In this document: piece after piece, positions 1 to 9,785 of the stretch | Layout of the letters: each line of letters begins with the position of its first letter | How positions within the stretch are numbered: position 1 is the stretch's first letter | DNA from: Reclinomonas americana ATCC 50394 | Lineage: Eukaryota; Jakobida; Jakobea; Jakobida | DNA: 42,592 nt | Direction of reading: 5' to 3' | NCBI GenBank assembly: GCA_048213135.1 | Contig: PS015064.1 | Location: 206,427 to 249,018 of the forward strand | Position numbers and translations under genes: made by a program | The notes under the pieces: generated by a model | The model's database searches: none | What the model was told of the DNA's origin: nothing | What the model saw: only the letters and a program-made list of their open reading frames with translations

Positions 1-92
1 CACATGTGTGTAAGGCATTCACCTGCAAGGCCACCACCGATAATCACCACGGGCTTCACTGCTGCAGCAGTCGACGATGAAGGCGCGCTCAT
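1..92 (-). CDS. FAD-dependent flavoprotein, first exon only (runs off window)
   Basis: The start codon is at 92 in a good context (CGCAATGAGC). The protein begins MSAPSSSTAAAVKP and runs into the Rossmann dinucleotide-binding motif VVIIGGGLAG, which binds the ADP part of FAD. The exon ends at 23, where a GTGAAT donor begins; the rest lies outside the window. The motif closely resembles VVVIGAGLAG of the fumarate-reductase-type gene at 24164, so this may be a second member of that family, but the fold motif alone does not settle the reaction. Unlike that gene it has no N-terminal membrane segment. It lies downstream of, and on the same strand as, the EF-hand gene. Confidence 0.6.
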   Translation of the reverse strand, partial: MSAPSSSTAAAVKPVVIIGGGLAGECLTHM

Positions 93-548
93 TGCGAGAG
101 AGAGGAATATGCAAGCGAATCTTTTCTGTTGAATCAAACGACAGCGACCAACCCAAGGTAGTTTCTTTTAATGCCGCAGCGAGACGTCCAGCCAGGAACA
201 GCGAAGATATGAAGACCAAAACGAGGGGGAGAAACAGAACGGGGAGGGCAGCGCTACATCGACGGCTGTCGCGCAAGCAGCCGGCAAATCAATGCCAGCT
301 GGGCACATCGTGGACTGTCTGCGAAAGCCATGTACAGGTTGGGTGGGCGTGGGAAAAAAAGGATGAGAGAGAGAGAGAGATACATGAAGAGCGGGCAGAA
401 AATGAGAGATGAACGAGAGTGGGAAAACAAGTGGAATCAACAACAATAAGGCCCGAGCTGGCGAGCGAAACCGCCCCTCTGCATTCAACAACACAAAACG
501 CCACGTGAGCCACATGCACGAGACGGCTGTGCGCACACACGCTTTCAC
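93..548. other. Spacer between EF-hand gene and flavoprotein
   Basis: These 456 bases hold the 3' flank of the EF-hand gene and the presumed promoter and leader of the flavoprotein. I see a short GA run near 365-381 and no convincing exon. Skipping the EF-hand stop by splicing at a GTGAGT (position 550 downwards) to a GAG acceptor near 452 would add about a dozen residues, but the immediate stop is simpler. Confidence 0.4.
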
Positions 549-2007
549 TCACCAGCGAGCATAGCTGCCCTTGTTCGCCACTGCACGACAGAGACAACAC
601 GCCAAGAATGAGAACGCAGCACACATGAGGCGCGTGGCACACGCCACGACACGCAACTGTCTTTCAATTGTGCATCGTCGGGAATTGGGCCGTCCCACGT
701 TCCGTTGATGCGGTCGACCTCCCGACCCGCCGTCAGGAAAATGTACTTGCAGTACTTGGCAAACTCATTAAAATCAATCACACCGTCGCTGTTTTGGTCG
801 GCTGCACACGCACACACACGACAGTGTGAGGAGGCCATGACCAATCATTTTGTCTGATTAAAGAAAAAGAAGTCAATCGCCACGAACCCTCCTTGAAGAC
901 TGTGTGAGGGCGACGAGTGTGTGAGTCGCCACAAACTCAACGATGCAAGCATGCAGCAACAACGAGAAGAACGCAACTCTCATCGACCTCCTCAGGTGCC
1001 ATGGGCGAGCCGAGGACTGCAGAACGCATGCACGAGTGAGGTGAGAGGTGACGCATGAAAACAGAACACGCTGGCGAGAAGCGCAACAATCAGCCGCTGC
1101 GATGCACACAAAGAGAGTGAGCAAAGCAGGTAGACGATAACGTGCGCACACAAGCTCGCTCACCCAAGTTGCCAATCCACTCCTTGGCCTCATCGACCTC
1201 CAGGGTTCCATTGCCATCGAGCTGTTCAAAATGCATCATGAGAACACTTTCTCACAGAGGGAGCAAGCAAGCACACACACACACAAAGGGTCCACGCAAC
1301 GTCAAAGTCGTTGAACACCTTGGCCATCTCCTTTCTGAACTCCTGTGTGCGCGAGAGTGTGAGTGAGATAAGTGTGAGAGTGTGCGCATAGAGGGCATTC
1401 ACGCAACTGCATCGCTGAACAGCTTCTGCACGGATTCAATGCCGGAAATGCCGAGTGCTGTGCGCGCGCGCAAGTGTGCAAGTGTGAGTGAGAGAGAGAG
1501 CGAGTGTGAAGGACGACATGCACAACCTCAATCAACCGTACATGAATTTCGCACCAACAAGAGATGCACACACGCACATGCACACATGGGGGACAGAGAG
1601 AGAGAGATGCGCATACACACACTTGCACACACTTTGCACACACACTGCGTCTCAAGTCGACACATGCAATGTTCGATTGCGTTGACATGCACTCTCTCTT
1701 GTGTCTCTCTGTCTGTCTGTCTGCCTCTCCTCCCTGCGCTCGTCACCAGTGCACACGCACAGCAACGATGCATAACGGGGCGACACACACAGACGGAAGA
1801 TTGCGCAGGCACACACACGCACTCTCTCACACACACACGCACTGCCAATCGCTTGCATGTCTTGTACACACATGTGCTCCTCACAATGCTCAAACACGCG
1901 GTGCACACTCAGAGAGAGGAAGAGCAAAACAAGAGGGCCCGCTCAATACTTCACACGCAACTGCTGGCCTTCTCGACCAGATGCGACATCTTGTGTGCCT
2001 CTGACAT
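549..2007 (-). CDS. Small EF-hand calcium-binding protein (8 exons, 140 aa)
   Basis: Exons are 2007-1962, 1457-1408, 1342-1301, 1221-1164, 1016-978, 899-888, 801-658 and 580-549; they sum to 141 codons with all phases matching. The protein has two canonical EF-hand loops, DLDGNGTLEVDE (about residues 46-57) and DQNSDGVIDFNE (about 84-95). The first loop is rebuilt only by splicing: exon 3 ends in the first Asp and exon 4 begins LDGNG. Start MSEAHKMSHLVEK is the only in-frame ATG near the 5' end. It is a calmodulin-like calcium sensor with no membrane segment; its partner is unknown. Five of seven introns begin GTTGCG. Exon 6 is only 12 bases. The first intron (about 500 bases) is CA/GA-rich and could hide another short exon. 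Confidence 0.8.
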
Positions 2008-2115
2008 GATGTGTGAGAGAGAGTGTGTGTGTGTGAGGAAGAAAGCGAGTCGCGGCTGGCCAACGAGTGACGGTGAATGAGTAGTGTCCTATGAGGACGC
2101 AATCATTGAGACGGA
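2008..2115. promoter_or_regulatory. Short divergent promoter region
   Basis: Only 108 bases separate the start codons of the EF-hand gene (minus, 2007) and the ECH1-type gene (plus, 2116), so both promoters and leaders must lie here. No TATA box or clear initiator is visible; there is a GT/GA-rich run next to 2010-2035. Confidence 0.5.
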
Positions 2116-4739
2116 ATGGAGGCGACGTTGTGCGATGATGGTCGCGTGTTGCACGTGGAGCTTGCGCGTCCCAGTGAAGGCAACTCGATGAACGTGAGTG
2201 TGCGCGTCTCTTCTTTTTTTCTCTATCATTTGCTTACGATGCTCGGTACGAAGAATGCGTTTTGGCGCGAGATCCGTGCGTGTTTTGTGCGGCTGCAGCG
2301 TGAGATTGGCTCGCATGATGATGATGACGAGGAGGANNNNNNNNNNNNNNNNNNNNNNNNNNNNNNNNNNNNNNNNNNNNNNNNNNNNNNNNNNNNNNNN
2401 NNNNNNNNNNNNNNNNNNNNNNNNNNNNNNNNNNNNNNNNNNNNNNNNNNNNNNNNNNNNNNNNNNNNNNNNNNNNNNNNNNNNNNNNNNNNNNNNNNNN
2501 NNNNNNNNNNNNNNNNNNNNNNNNNNNNNNNNNNNNNNNNNNNNNNNNNNNNNNNNNNNNNNNNNNNNNNNNNNNNNNNNNNNNNNNNNNNNNNNNNGGG
2601 AGGGGAGGGGAGGGGCGATTTTTTTGAGATTTGTGAGCGATCATCATCGAGCTCGTGCATTCTCGGGTCCGTGCGAGTTTCTCTGTCTCCTGCTGGCCGT
2701 GTGCAGCACGACGCTCTCCTGCAGTCCGTCAGGCTTGATACGAGCCTCGTGCATTCCTCTGCTTATCCATGCGAGTTTCCCTTGTTCACGTGTACCTTTT
2801 CCACTGTCGGGCTTGCATCCTATCTATCCAAGCTGGCGATCACTTGAGCATTCCTCTGTTTGTGTGTGCGAGTTCCCTGTCTGTCATTATTGTTGGCCAC
2901 GTCCTGCACACCGTCAGGCTTGCATTCTATCGATCCGTGCAGGCGATCACTCGTGCTTTCCACTGGTTATCCGTCTGGCATTCTTGTTGGCCGTGTGCAG
3001 CACGACGCTCTCCTGCAGTTTGTCACGCTTGATTGGAGCCTCGTGCATTCCTCTGCTTATCCGTGCGAGTTTCCCTGTTTGTCATTCAAGAAGAGATTTG
3101 CTGCAGTCAGGCTTCATTCTTATCTGTCGCAGTCGGCGATCATTGTGCATGCCTCTGCTTGTGCGTGAGAGTTTTCCCTGCCCATTCTCGTCGGTCGCAT
3201 GTACACGCTCCTGCAGTCCGTCAAGCTTGCTTCCCTCTATTGAGCAGGCGATCACACTTGCATTCCTGTGTTTGTCTGTGCGAGTTTCCCTGTCTGTCTG
3301 GGAAAGATAAACTCTGTAGACTGCACGCCCTCGTTGATCCGCGCCCCCTCCCTCCCTCCCTCACCCTCCCTCTCTTGGTTTCCTGCACGTGCAGCCTCCC
3401 GGACTGAGCGTGGCGATGGGCGGTGGCGGGGATGAGATGGACACGGCGAGGCGTACGCTGCTCGTGCGGCGTGTGGTACGCTCGTTGCAAGAGTCGTTCT
3501 CGGCGATTCGACGCTGTCCAGTGCCAGTCATTGCCGCCGTGCACTCAGCGTGCATTGGTGGCGCCATTGATATGATTTGCGCGTGCGATGTGCGCCTGTG
3601 CAGTGCCGATGCTTGTTGCGTGTGTCCGTCGCTCTCTCTCTCTTATTTGTCTCCTATTTCTGCCTGTGTACCAATGGTGGCGGTCGTGCAGTCTTCACCG
3701 TGGCAGAGGTAGATGTGGGACTGGCGGCTGATGTGGGCACGCTGCAGCTGTTGCCGCGTGTTGTGGTGCGTTCTTGTCACTCTCTCTCTCTCTCTCTCTC
3801 TTTGTGATCCTGCGGTGTTCATCGAGAATGCGCAGGGTAACGATTCGATTGTGCGGGAGCTGGCGTACACTGGCCGGCGTTTGTTGGTTTGTCGAATGCA
3901 GCAGAGAAAAGTCTCACGAGTCGCTGGGTCACGGTCGCACTCGCCTCTTGCACCGCATGACGTCTTTCTCCTACCATGTCTGACGTACCTGTGCACGTCC
4001 TCTTCTCCTGCTCACACACCAGTCTCACTCGATTCTCTCGTTTATGCAAGCCTTCGTTCACGCCTTTCTCTCACGGTCGCGATTCCGCCCCCCTGTACCA
4101 TATCAAGCCACCTGCGTGTTGCCCTTGCTCGTGCATCGTAATCTTCATTCACGTCTTCTTCTCACGGTCGCGATTCCGCCCCCTTGTACCACATCAAACC
4201 AGCTCCGTGTCGCCCTGCTCGTGCATGCGTGACTGTATCTCTCGCTTACTCGATTCCACTCTCGCTAGACCACGCCCATGCTGCGCTCTCTTTTCTCGTA
4301 CATGCATGTCTCCCTTCACGTCTTCCTCCCACACTCAATTCCACATTCTCTCCTCTCACACTTGTTCAGTTCTCCATTCTCCACTGCGTGCATGTAATTG
4401 ATCTTCTCCTCACCGATTCCTCCCTTCCCTCCTCCCCCTCCCCTCTGGCAGTCCTCGGAGGCCGCCACCCTCGGCCTCGTGTCGCGCGTGTGCGGCGCCA
4501 ATCGCGACTCGGTGGTCGAAGAAGCGCTGCGCATGGCGTCCGAGATCGCCAGCAAGTCACCCGTGGCCGTGATCGGCACCAAGCGCTTCCTCAACCGCAC
4601 GCGAGACGGTGGCACGTCGGTCGATGAGGACCTGGAGGCCATGGCCACGTGGAATTCAGCGATGCTGCAGACAGACGACTTGATCGCCTCGGTCAAGGCA
4701 CGCATGAGCAAGAAGAAGGCCGTGTATGCCAAGCTGTAG
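2116..4739 (+). CDS. ECH1: Delta3,5-delta2,4-dienoyl-CoA isomerase, ECH1 type, peroxisomal
   Basis: Crotonase-fold enzyme that, in the known family, shifts double bonds in dienoyl-CoA so unsaturated fatty acids can be beta-oxidised. Exons: 2116-2193, 2254 into the gap at 2337-2597, 3395-3614, 3692-3765, 3836-3886 and 4452-4739. Recognisable parts are the N-terminus VLHVELARPSEGNSMN, then NAFWREIRACF, VPVIAAVHSACIGGAIDM, then FFTVAEVDVGLAADVG, which is close to animal ECH1. The family's three acidic residues are kept: Asp in GGAID, Glu in AEVD and Asp in AADVG. The C-terminus is YAKL; AKL is a peroxisomal PTS1 variant. The exon for the oxyanion-hole region (FxxGxDL) is missing and should lie in the gap. 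The exon 3 donor is GTTGCGTG; skipping that intron restores DAFFTV. Stops converge with the PPIL6-like gene 96 bases away. Confidence 0.88.
2598..3394 (+). repeat. Minisatellite inside ECH1 intron
   Basis: Directly after the gap, degenerate direct repeats fill the intron. The segment starting GGCCGTGTGCAGCACGACGC near 2694 recurs near 2991, a period close to 300 bases, with shorter internal repeats such as GCGAGTTTCCCTGTCTGTC and GCAGGCGATCAC. Long reading frames here are repeat artefacts. Confidence 0.75.
3940..4400 (+). repeat. Direct repeats in the last ECH1 intron
   Basis: The phrase TCTCACGGTCGCGATTCCGC occurs near 4070 and again near 4160, followed by similar text each time (CCCTGTACCA, then CAAG/CAAACCA). 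The intron 3887-4451 is thus largely made of diverged copies of an approximately 90-base unit. Confidence 0.65.
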
Positions 4740-4834
4740 AATGTAAAACAACACGCCCTCCTTTTTTTTTATTTTTGGTGTTACACGCAATCGCATACAC
4801 TTACACACACACACACACACACACAGCACAACAT

Positions 4835-6403
4835 TTAGTCGAGCGCAAAGGCACCCGACATGGCCACCACCACCTCGTCAACGGGTCGTTCACTGGCCGT
4901 CGGCAGTGCCTCGACGCGCCGCAACACATCGAGACCACGCACCACAATGCCAATCGCCTCGTACTTGCTGCATACGCAGTCATGGGGTGAGTACACGTGT
5001 GGACTCACTCTCTCTTGTTCTCGCGTGCACGCAACTGATCCATCCACTCGTGCTCCCGGAAGGTGATGTAGTACTGCGACGAATTGCTGTGCGGACCCTC
5101 GTTGACGTAGCCGACCACACCCGGTCGATTGTGCTTCAGCGCAAAGCACTCATCTGCACGCAGACAGAATGAGCAAACGGATATGACAATGGATGGTGTT
5201 GGCGAGCCGGCCACAAAAGGACGCACCCTCAAACGGTATGCCGAAAATCGACTTGTGACCGTCACCGCTGCCTGTTATCACATCGCCGCCCTGCAGCCAC
5301 CCACCCGGCACCACGCGATGAATGGGCGTTCCACGATACCACAGCTTAGCGTTGGCCTCGCCGGTGCACAGGCCGATGAAGTTCTGGCATCCACGCGGGC
5401 AGTAATCGTTGAACAGCTCAATGACAATCTCGCCCAGGTCCTCCCCCTTTGCCGTCGCCAGTCGCAAAAAGGCAATGTCGTGCTTTCGGCTCCTCAACAG
5501 CTCCTTCCACGCTCGCTCCGCCTGCGCTTCGTAGTGCGACGTCGGCAGCTCATCGTCGAAACCGAAATTCTCGTGTGCAAAGTCGAGCAGCGTCTCCACC
5601 GAGCCCTTGAGGATGCCACTGGCGTTTTCCACGTGGTGGCCAATCTCCGCGGGCTGCGGGGCAAGAGCGACATGTTCAGGAGGGCGTAGCAGCAAAGGAG
5701 GGAGAGAGGAGAGAGAGAGGAGGGAAGGAGAGAGTAAGAGTGCTTCTGGAAGCACGCTGAATTGACTCCTCTCGCACTTTTCTCTCGTGCTGCCAGCGTC
5801 ACAGTTCTCTATTGAAGACGACTTGCCTAACTAAAGCATTCCCTTCCGTCTCTCTCCTCTTTCCGCCTGGCTGCTCAACAACAAGGATTTGTGGCTCGCA
5901 GCGCGCCATTCTTGTTCGCCTTCTCTCATCGTGCTGCCCTTCTCAAACACCCGGGGATTCCGTGTTTCGCTGCCTCCCTCAGTTTTCTCCTCTCGCCTTG
6001 CTTCTCTGCTCCCTCACAAACATCCACATCCTCTTGTCTCGCCTGCCTCACTGCCTCACTCTCGAACCAAGATCTCACTCGTCGTCTCTTCACCACGCAT
6101 GTCATTCAACTCCTCTCACTCAAGCTCGCTTTCGAGGCTCCTGGCTCACAGTCTCCCCTCCCTCCAGCCTCGTATGATCACAGATGCTTGTCTCACCGCC
6201 CCGCTCTTTCTCATCTTCCATCTCGTCTCTCATCTTGCTGCTCTCCTTGACAATGATCCATGTGTCGCAGCCTCACAGCCATCTCGCAGTCGTGCTTCAA
6301 TGCCTCTTCTCACAACAACAGGGAGTCTACGGGTCGTCACTGCTGCCAGCTTGCAGCACTGCACTCCTTGACAAGTTCTATGTCACAGCATCACAGCCAT
6401 CTC

Positions 6404-6437
<34 letters not shown>

Positions 6438-7133
6438 CAACAACAACAGAGACTCTGCGTGTCATCTCCTCACAGCCATTTTGCTGCACTGCCTCACTGG
6501 ACACATCCTTGACAAGGTTCCACAGTCATCTTGCTGCCTCACAAAGTGCCAAGTGCCCTTGTCTCCCAACAGCCACACTGTTCTCCTTGACAATAATCCG
6601 CGTGTCGCAGCCTCACAACCACCTTGCTGCAGTGCTTGAATGCCTCTCCTCTTGACAGCACGAGATCTGCATGTCACTGTCTCACAGTCATCTTTCTCCA
6701 CTGTCTTCAGTCACAGCTCACAGCTACGCTGCAATTCCCACAACCACAAAGCTCTACTTGACAAGGTTCACGTGCCACGGCCGTACCTTGCATGTGTCGC
6801 TGCCTCTCTGCCATTGCTGCACTGCCCTCACTCACCCTCCACAAGGCTCTGTCACAACACAAGCAGCGCTCCCTTTTTTTTGTCCACCTGTCTCTTATCT
6901 CTTCTCCTCCCTCTTCTCCCCCTCCTCCCCCTTCTCCCTTCCCCCTTCCCACTCACCCACGCCTCCCGTGCCGCGCGGAACTCCCACTCACTCGCATCCA
7001 GCATCTCCACCTCAAACGCACAAGCTCCCGGGAACGACTCATTCAACTGTGCCGCCACCGACGCCGCTCGCTGAAACCCGGCCGAGTCCACGCGACCCAC
7101 AATCGCAAACTGTTTGTCACGCGGAGCACTCAT
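4835..7133 (-). CDS. PPIL6: PPIL6-like cyclophilin (peptidyl-prolyl isomerase)
   Basis: Exons 7133-6957, 5653-5227, 5153-5036 and 4967-4835 sum to 855 bases, 284 residues. Residues about 1-135 form the non-cyclophilin N-terminal region typical of PPIL6. The C-terminal half is a cyclophilin domain: IHRVVPGGWLQGGDV, SIFGIPFEDECFALKH, GPHSNSSQYYITF, then HKYEAIGIVVRGLDVL. The catalytic-Arg position (HRVV) is kept; the usual FMxQGGD appears as WLQGGD, as in PPIL6. The active-site phenylalanines of classical cyclophilins are only partly kept (QYYITF for QFFIT), so catalysis is uncertain. Human PPIL6 is similar in length (311 residues, from memory) and is linked to ciliated cells, which suggests a flagellar role here (inference). 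The third donor is GTTGCGTG; removing that intron gives WMDHKYEAIG. Confidence 0.82.
6230..6660. repeat. Diverged repeats and (CAA)n in the 1.3-kb PPIL6 intron
   Basis: Phrases such as CTCCTTGACAATGATCC / CTCCTTGACAATAATCC and GTGTCGCAGCCTCACA recur from 6240 to 6630, with a (CAA)n run at about 6403-6445. They lie inside the first intron (5654-6956) of the minus-strand cyclophilin. Confidence 0.7.
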
Positions 7134-7570
7134 CGCAGCACAAAACAATCAACAACGCTCTCACGTGTGAGTCATGCGTGGATTTGTCACCGAGCGCCAT
7201 CGAACGTTACGCGCAAACAATTCCTTTTCTCGCATCTCACGCATTGTGCGAGAGGGGAACACTGTTGTGGTGTTTCGTCGCCTCCGCGCGCGCCCTCTCT
7301 CTGTTTCTCCCGCATCGACTCCCGCGGACTGTTGGTGAGTGACTACACAACAAAGTGCACACCATCGCGAGGGAGACAACTAACTGTTGACTGCACACAG
7401 AATCCTCCGTCTCCTTTCCTCGGTCTCCTCTTCCGCCCCTCTGCCTCCTCCACATCGTTCAGCCTTCATTCGTGAAACAAGGTGTCGTGTGTTTTTCTTG
7501 GTATTCGCTGTCTCCGGATTTGGATGGATGACGATGCTAATGTGTCGTTTTTGTGTTTTCGCACACAGAT
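7134..7570. promoter_or_regulatory. Divergent promoter region with probable 5'-UTR intron of the oxidase
   Basis: The region separates the starts of the PPIL6-like gene (minus) and the multicopper oxidase (plus). A GTGAGT donor at about 7333 and a pyrimidine/T-rich stretch ending in ACACAG two bases before the oxidase ATG look like an intron in the oxidase leader. No core promoter motif is evident. Confidence 0.4.
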
Positions 7571-9658
7571 ATGAACGCCGTAGCCCCGGCGCGCCTGCTC
7601 TTTGTCGCACTGGCGGCATGCGCTGTGGTTGTTTCCTTGTTCGCGATGCCACTCGCGACCAACGGTATTGTGTTGGCGGAACCGCCGACGTTGAAGAGTC
7701 AGGACGGCATGCTGAATGTGGCCATGATCGCCCGAGTGGTGCCGCTGCCACAGCTCACGTACCGCGGTGTGGTGCCGAATGGGTGGCTGCATGAGCTGTG
7801 CTGGCTGCCGAACAGCATGCGGCTCGGCGACATCAAGGGCCTCCTGTCGTGTCCGCCCGGCACCTCCATGGGCGCGGACTTGTCGGGTGGTCGTCTCCAC
7901 TTGGAGCCTGGCGACACGTTGCGCGTGCATCTCGTCAATCTGCTACCGCCCTCCACCGGCCGTCATCAAGAGGAGCCGGGAATGGAGTACCTGGCGCAAA
8001 ACCCGATCAACTTGCACTACCACGGCTTCCTGACGTCGCCGCGCGTGGCGACGCCCGACGATCCCACCTACGGCGACTACTCGTACGTCCTCGTTTTCAA
8101 CCCGGGCAACGGCATGCCCGGTCCCATGCACCACAACGACACGAGCTTTGTGTACTCGGTGCTCTCCATCGACTACGTGATCAACTTGCCGCCGAGCCAT
8201 CCGCACGGCCTCTACTGGTTCCACTCACACACCCACGGTCTGTCGGCCAATCACTTGATGGCTGGCATGGGAGGCATCATCACTATCGGCGACGTCTTCA
8301 AGTACGTGTGCACCAAGGAGTGCACCAGCTTCAAGTCCAACATCCGCACTCGCCATCTCATCCTGAAGGACACGCAAGTGCTGGCCGACGGCACACGCGC
8401 CGACCAGCCCGGCATCGGCTTCTGCAACCTCACCGCCACCACCGACTTGAGCGACATGCGCAAGGGCTACTGCAACGGTGTACAGACGGAGGACGACGAC
8501 TTCCGCGGTGGGCGGTGGTTCCTCACGGTGAACGGACAAGTGTTCCCGACCATGGCCATCAACACGTGCGGCGGCGAGATCTGGCGCATCACCAATGCGT
8601 CGCCCAGCGTGTCGTATCAGCTGGAACTGTTCGACCCCAAGCGACAGGCCACAATGCTGGCGCAGGTGGTCGCGCTCGACGGCGTCAGTGTGACACTGCC
8701 GGGCGATGCGGGCAAGATTGATCACATCACCAACGACGTTTTCTTGCCTATCACGTGTCCCGGCACGGCCAAGGGTCGGACGCCGGCAGAGCAGCCGATC
8801 TGCGCCACCTCGTTCCTCATGATGCCGGCCTCGAGAGTGGAAATCTGGGTTACCTACCGCAACGCCGACGGCATCATCGTCACGCCGCCAGTGGGTGCCA
8901 CCGCCATCTTGCGCTCCAGTGGCGTCGACACGGGTCCCATTGGCGACCGATGGCCCGCGGTAGACTTGGCGACTCTGCGCTACGGACCGGTGTCCTCCTC
9001 GTGGGGCAAGTTCTCCTGCCCGACTCCACCCTCGAGTCTGTACGTGGACCCGCAGCATCAGGTGCAGGCGGAACCGCCATCCATCACCAAGGAACTCAAC
9101 GCTGACAATTCGCGTTTCGCCCCGGATCCGACATGCAAGCCACTGCCGGTTGGATACCAGCGTCGCATCTTCCTCTTGATTCCGGCCTCGGATCACAACT
9201 CCTTCGGCATTGGCTCGGACGTGATCGACGAAGCCGGCAACTCGGTGCCCGGCTCCTTCATGGACGTGATGGCCTACGACCACAATTCACCCGCCATTTG
9301 CGTGTCGCTCGGCCCGAACAATGAGCCCGTCACAGAAACCTGGCAGGTGATCAACGTGGCACAAGAACACCACAACTTTCACATTCACCAGGTCAAGTTC
9401 CGCGTCATCTCCTCGTACAACATCAACAAGACGCTGACGGCCACCGGACTCATGTATGACAATATCTCCATTGTGGCCGCCGACGGCACCTGTGAAACAG
9501 TGGACGACTGGAGAACCGGTCGCAACGGCTGCAAGGCCTACCCGACGACGGTGGAAGTCACATTCCGCGTGGCTGGCGACTTTGTCTACCATTGCCACAT
9601 TCTCGAGCACGAGGATGGTGGTATGATGGGCAGCATTCGAGTGCGCCGCTCTGCGTGA
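7571..9658 (+). CDS. Secreted multicopper oxidase (laccase-like), uninterrupted
   Basis: 695 residues in a single exon. The ATG at 7571 is preferred because it starts a signal-peptide-like segment (MNAVAPARLLFVALAACAVV). All four copper motifs are present: NLHYHGF (His149, His151), GLYWFHSHTHG (His218, His220, His222 region), HNFHIHQ (His601, 604, 606) and YHCHILEHEDGGM (His674, Cys675, His676, His680, Met685). These make the type 1 and trinuclear type 2/3 sites; Met as axial ligand suggests moderate redox potential. Multicopper oxidases take electrons from phenols or metal ions and reduce oxygen to water; the substrate cannot be read here. The spacing between motifs 2 and 3 is long, with Cys-rich stretches (VCTKECTSF). 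The lack of introns amid intron-rich neighbours suggests gene transfer or retroposition. Confidence 0.93.
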   Translation: MNAVAPARLLFVALAACAVVVSLFAMPLATNGIVLAEPPTLKSQDGMLNVAMIARVVPLPQLTYRGVVPNGWLHELCWLPNSMRLGDIKGLLSCPPGTSMGADLSGGRLHLEPGDTLRVHLVNLLPPSTGRHQEEPGMEYLAQNPINLHYHGFLTSPRVATPDDPTYGDYSYVLVFNPGNGMPGPMHHNDTSFVYSVLSIDYVINLPPSHPHGLYWFHSHTHGLSANHLMAGMGGIITIGDVFKYVCTKECTSFKSNIRTRHLILKDTQVLADGTRADQPGIGFCNLTATTDLSDMRKGYCNGVQTEDDDFRGGRWFLTVNGQVFPTMAINTCGGEIWRITNASPSVSYQLELFDPKRQATMLAQVVALDGVSVTLPGDAGKIDHITNDVFLPITCPGTAKGRTPAEQPICATSFLMMPASRVEIWVTYRNADGIIVTPPVGATAILRSSGVDTGPIGDRWPAVDLATLRYGPVSSSWGKFSCPTPPSSLYVDPQHQVQAEPPSITKELNADNSRFAPDPTCKPLPVGYQRRIFLLIPASDHNSFGIGSDVIDEAGNSVPGSFMDVMAYDHNSPAICVSLGPNNEPVTETWQVINVAQEHHNFHIHQVKFRVISSYNINKTLTATGLMYDNISIVAADGTCETVDDWRTGRNGCKAYPTTVEVTFRVAGDFVYHCHILEHEDGGMMGSIRVRRSA

Positions 9659-9785
9659 GCGTGTGTATATGTGTGGCATAGTAATAACGAAAGTGTGTGT
9701 TCAATGAATCATTTATAAGTAGAATTGCATTATAATTATGAAGTTGATTAATTGTGTTTTTTCTAGGAAACCGACGCCGCAGCTA

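Noticed and set aside
2598-3310. Long Cys/Ser-rich frames in the ECH1 intron
   Set aside because: They consist of minisatellite units and N-derived X residues.
7798-8721. 307-codon plus-strand frame overlapping the oxidase
   Set aside because: An out-of-frame shadow, Arg/His-rich and without domain features.
8225-9283. 352-codon open frame antisense to the multicopper oxidase
   Set aside because: It mirrors the codon structure of the oxidase, has no motifs, and the sense frame contains all copper ligands.
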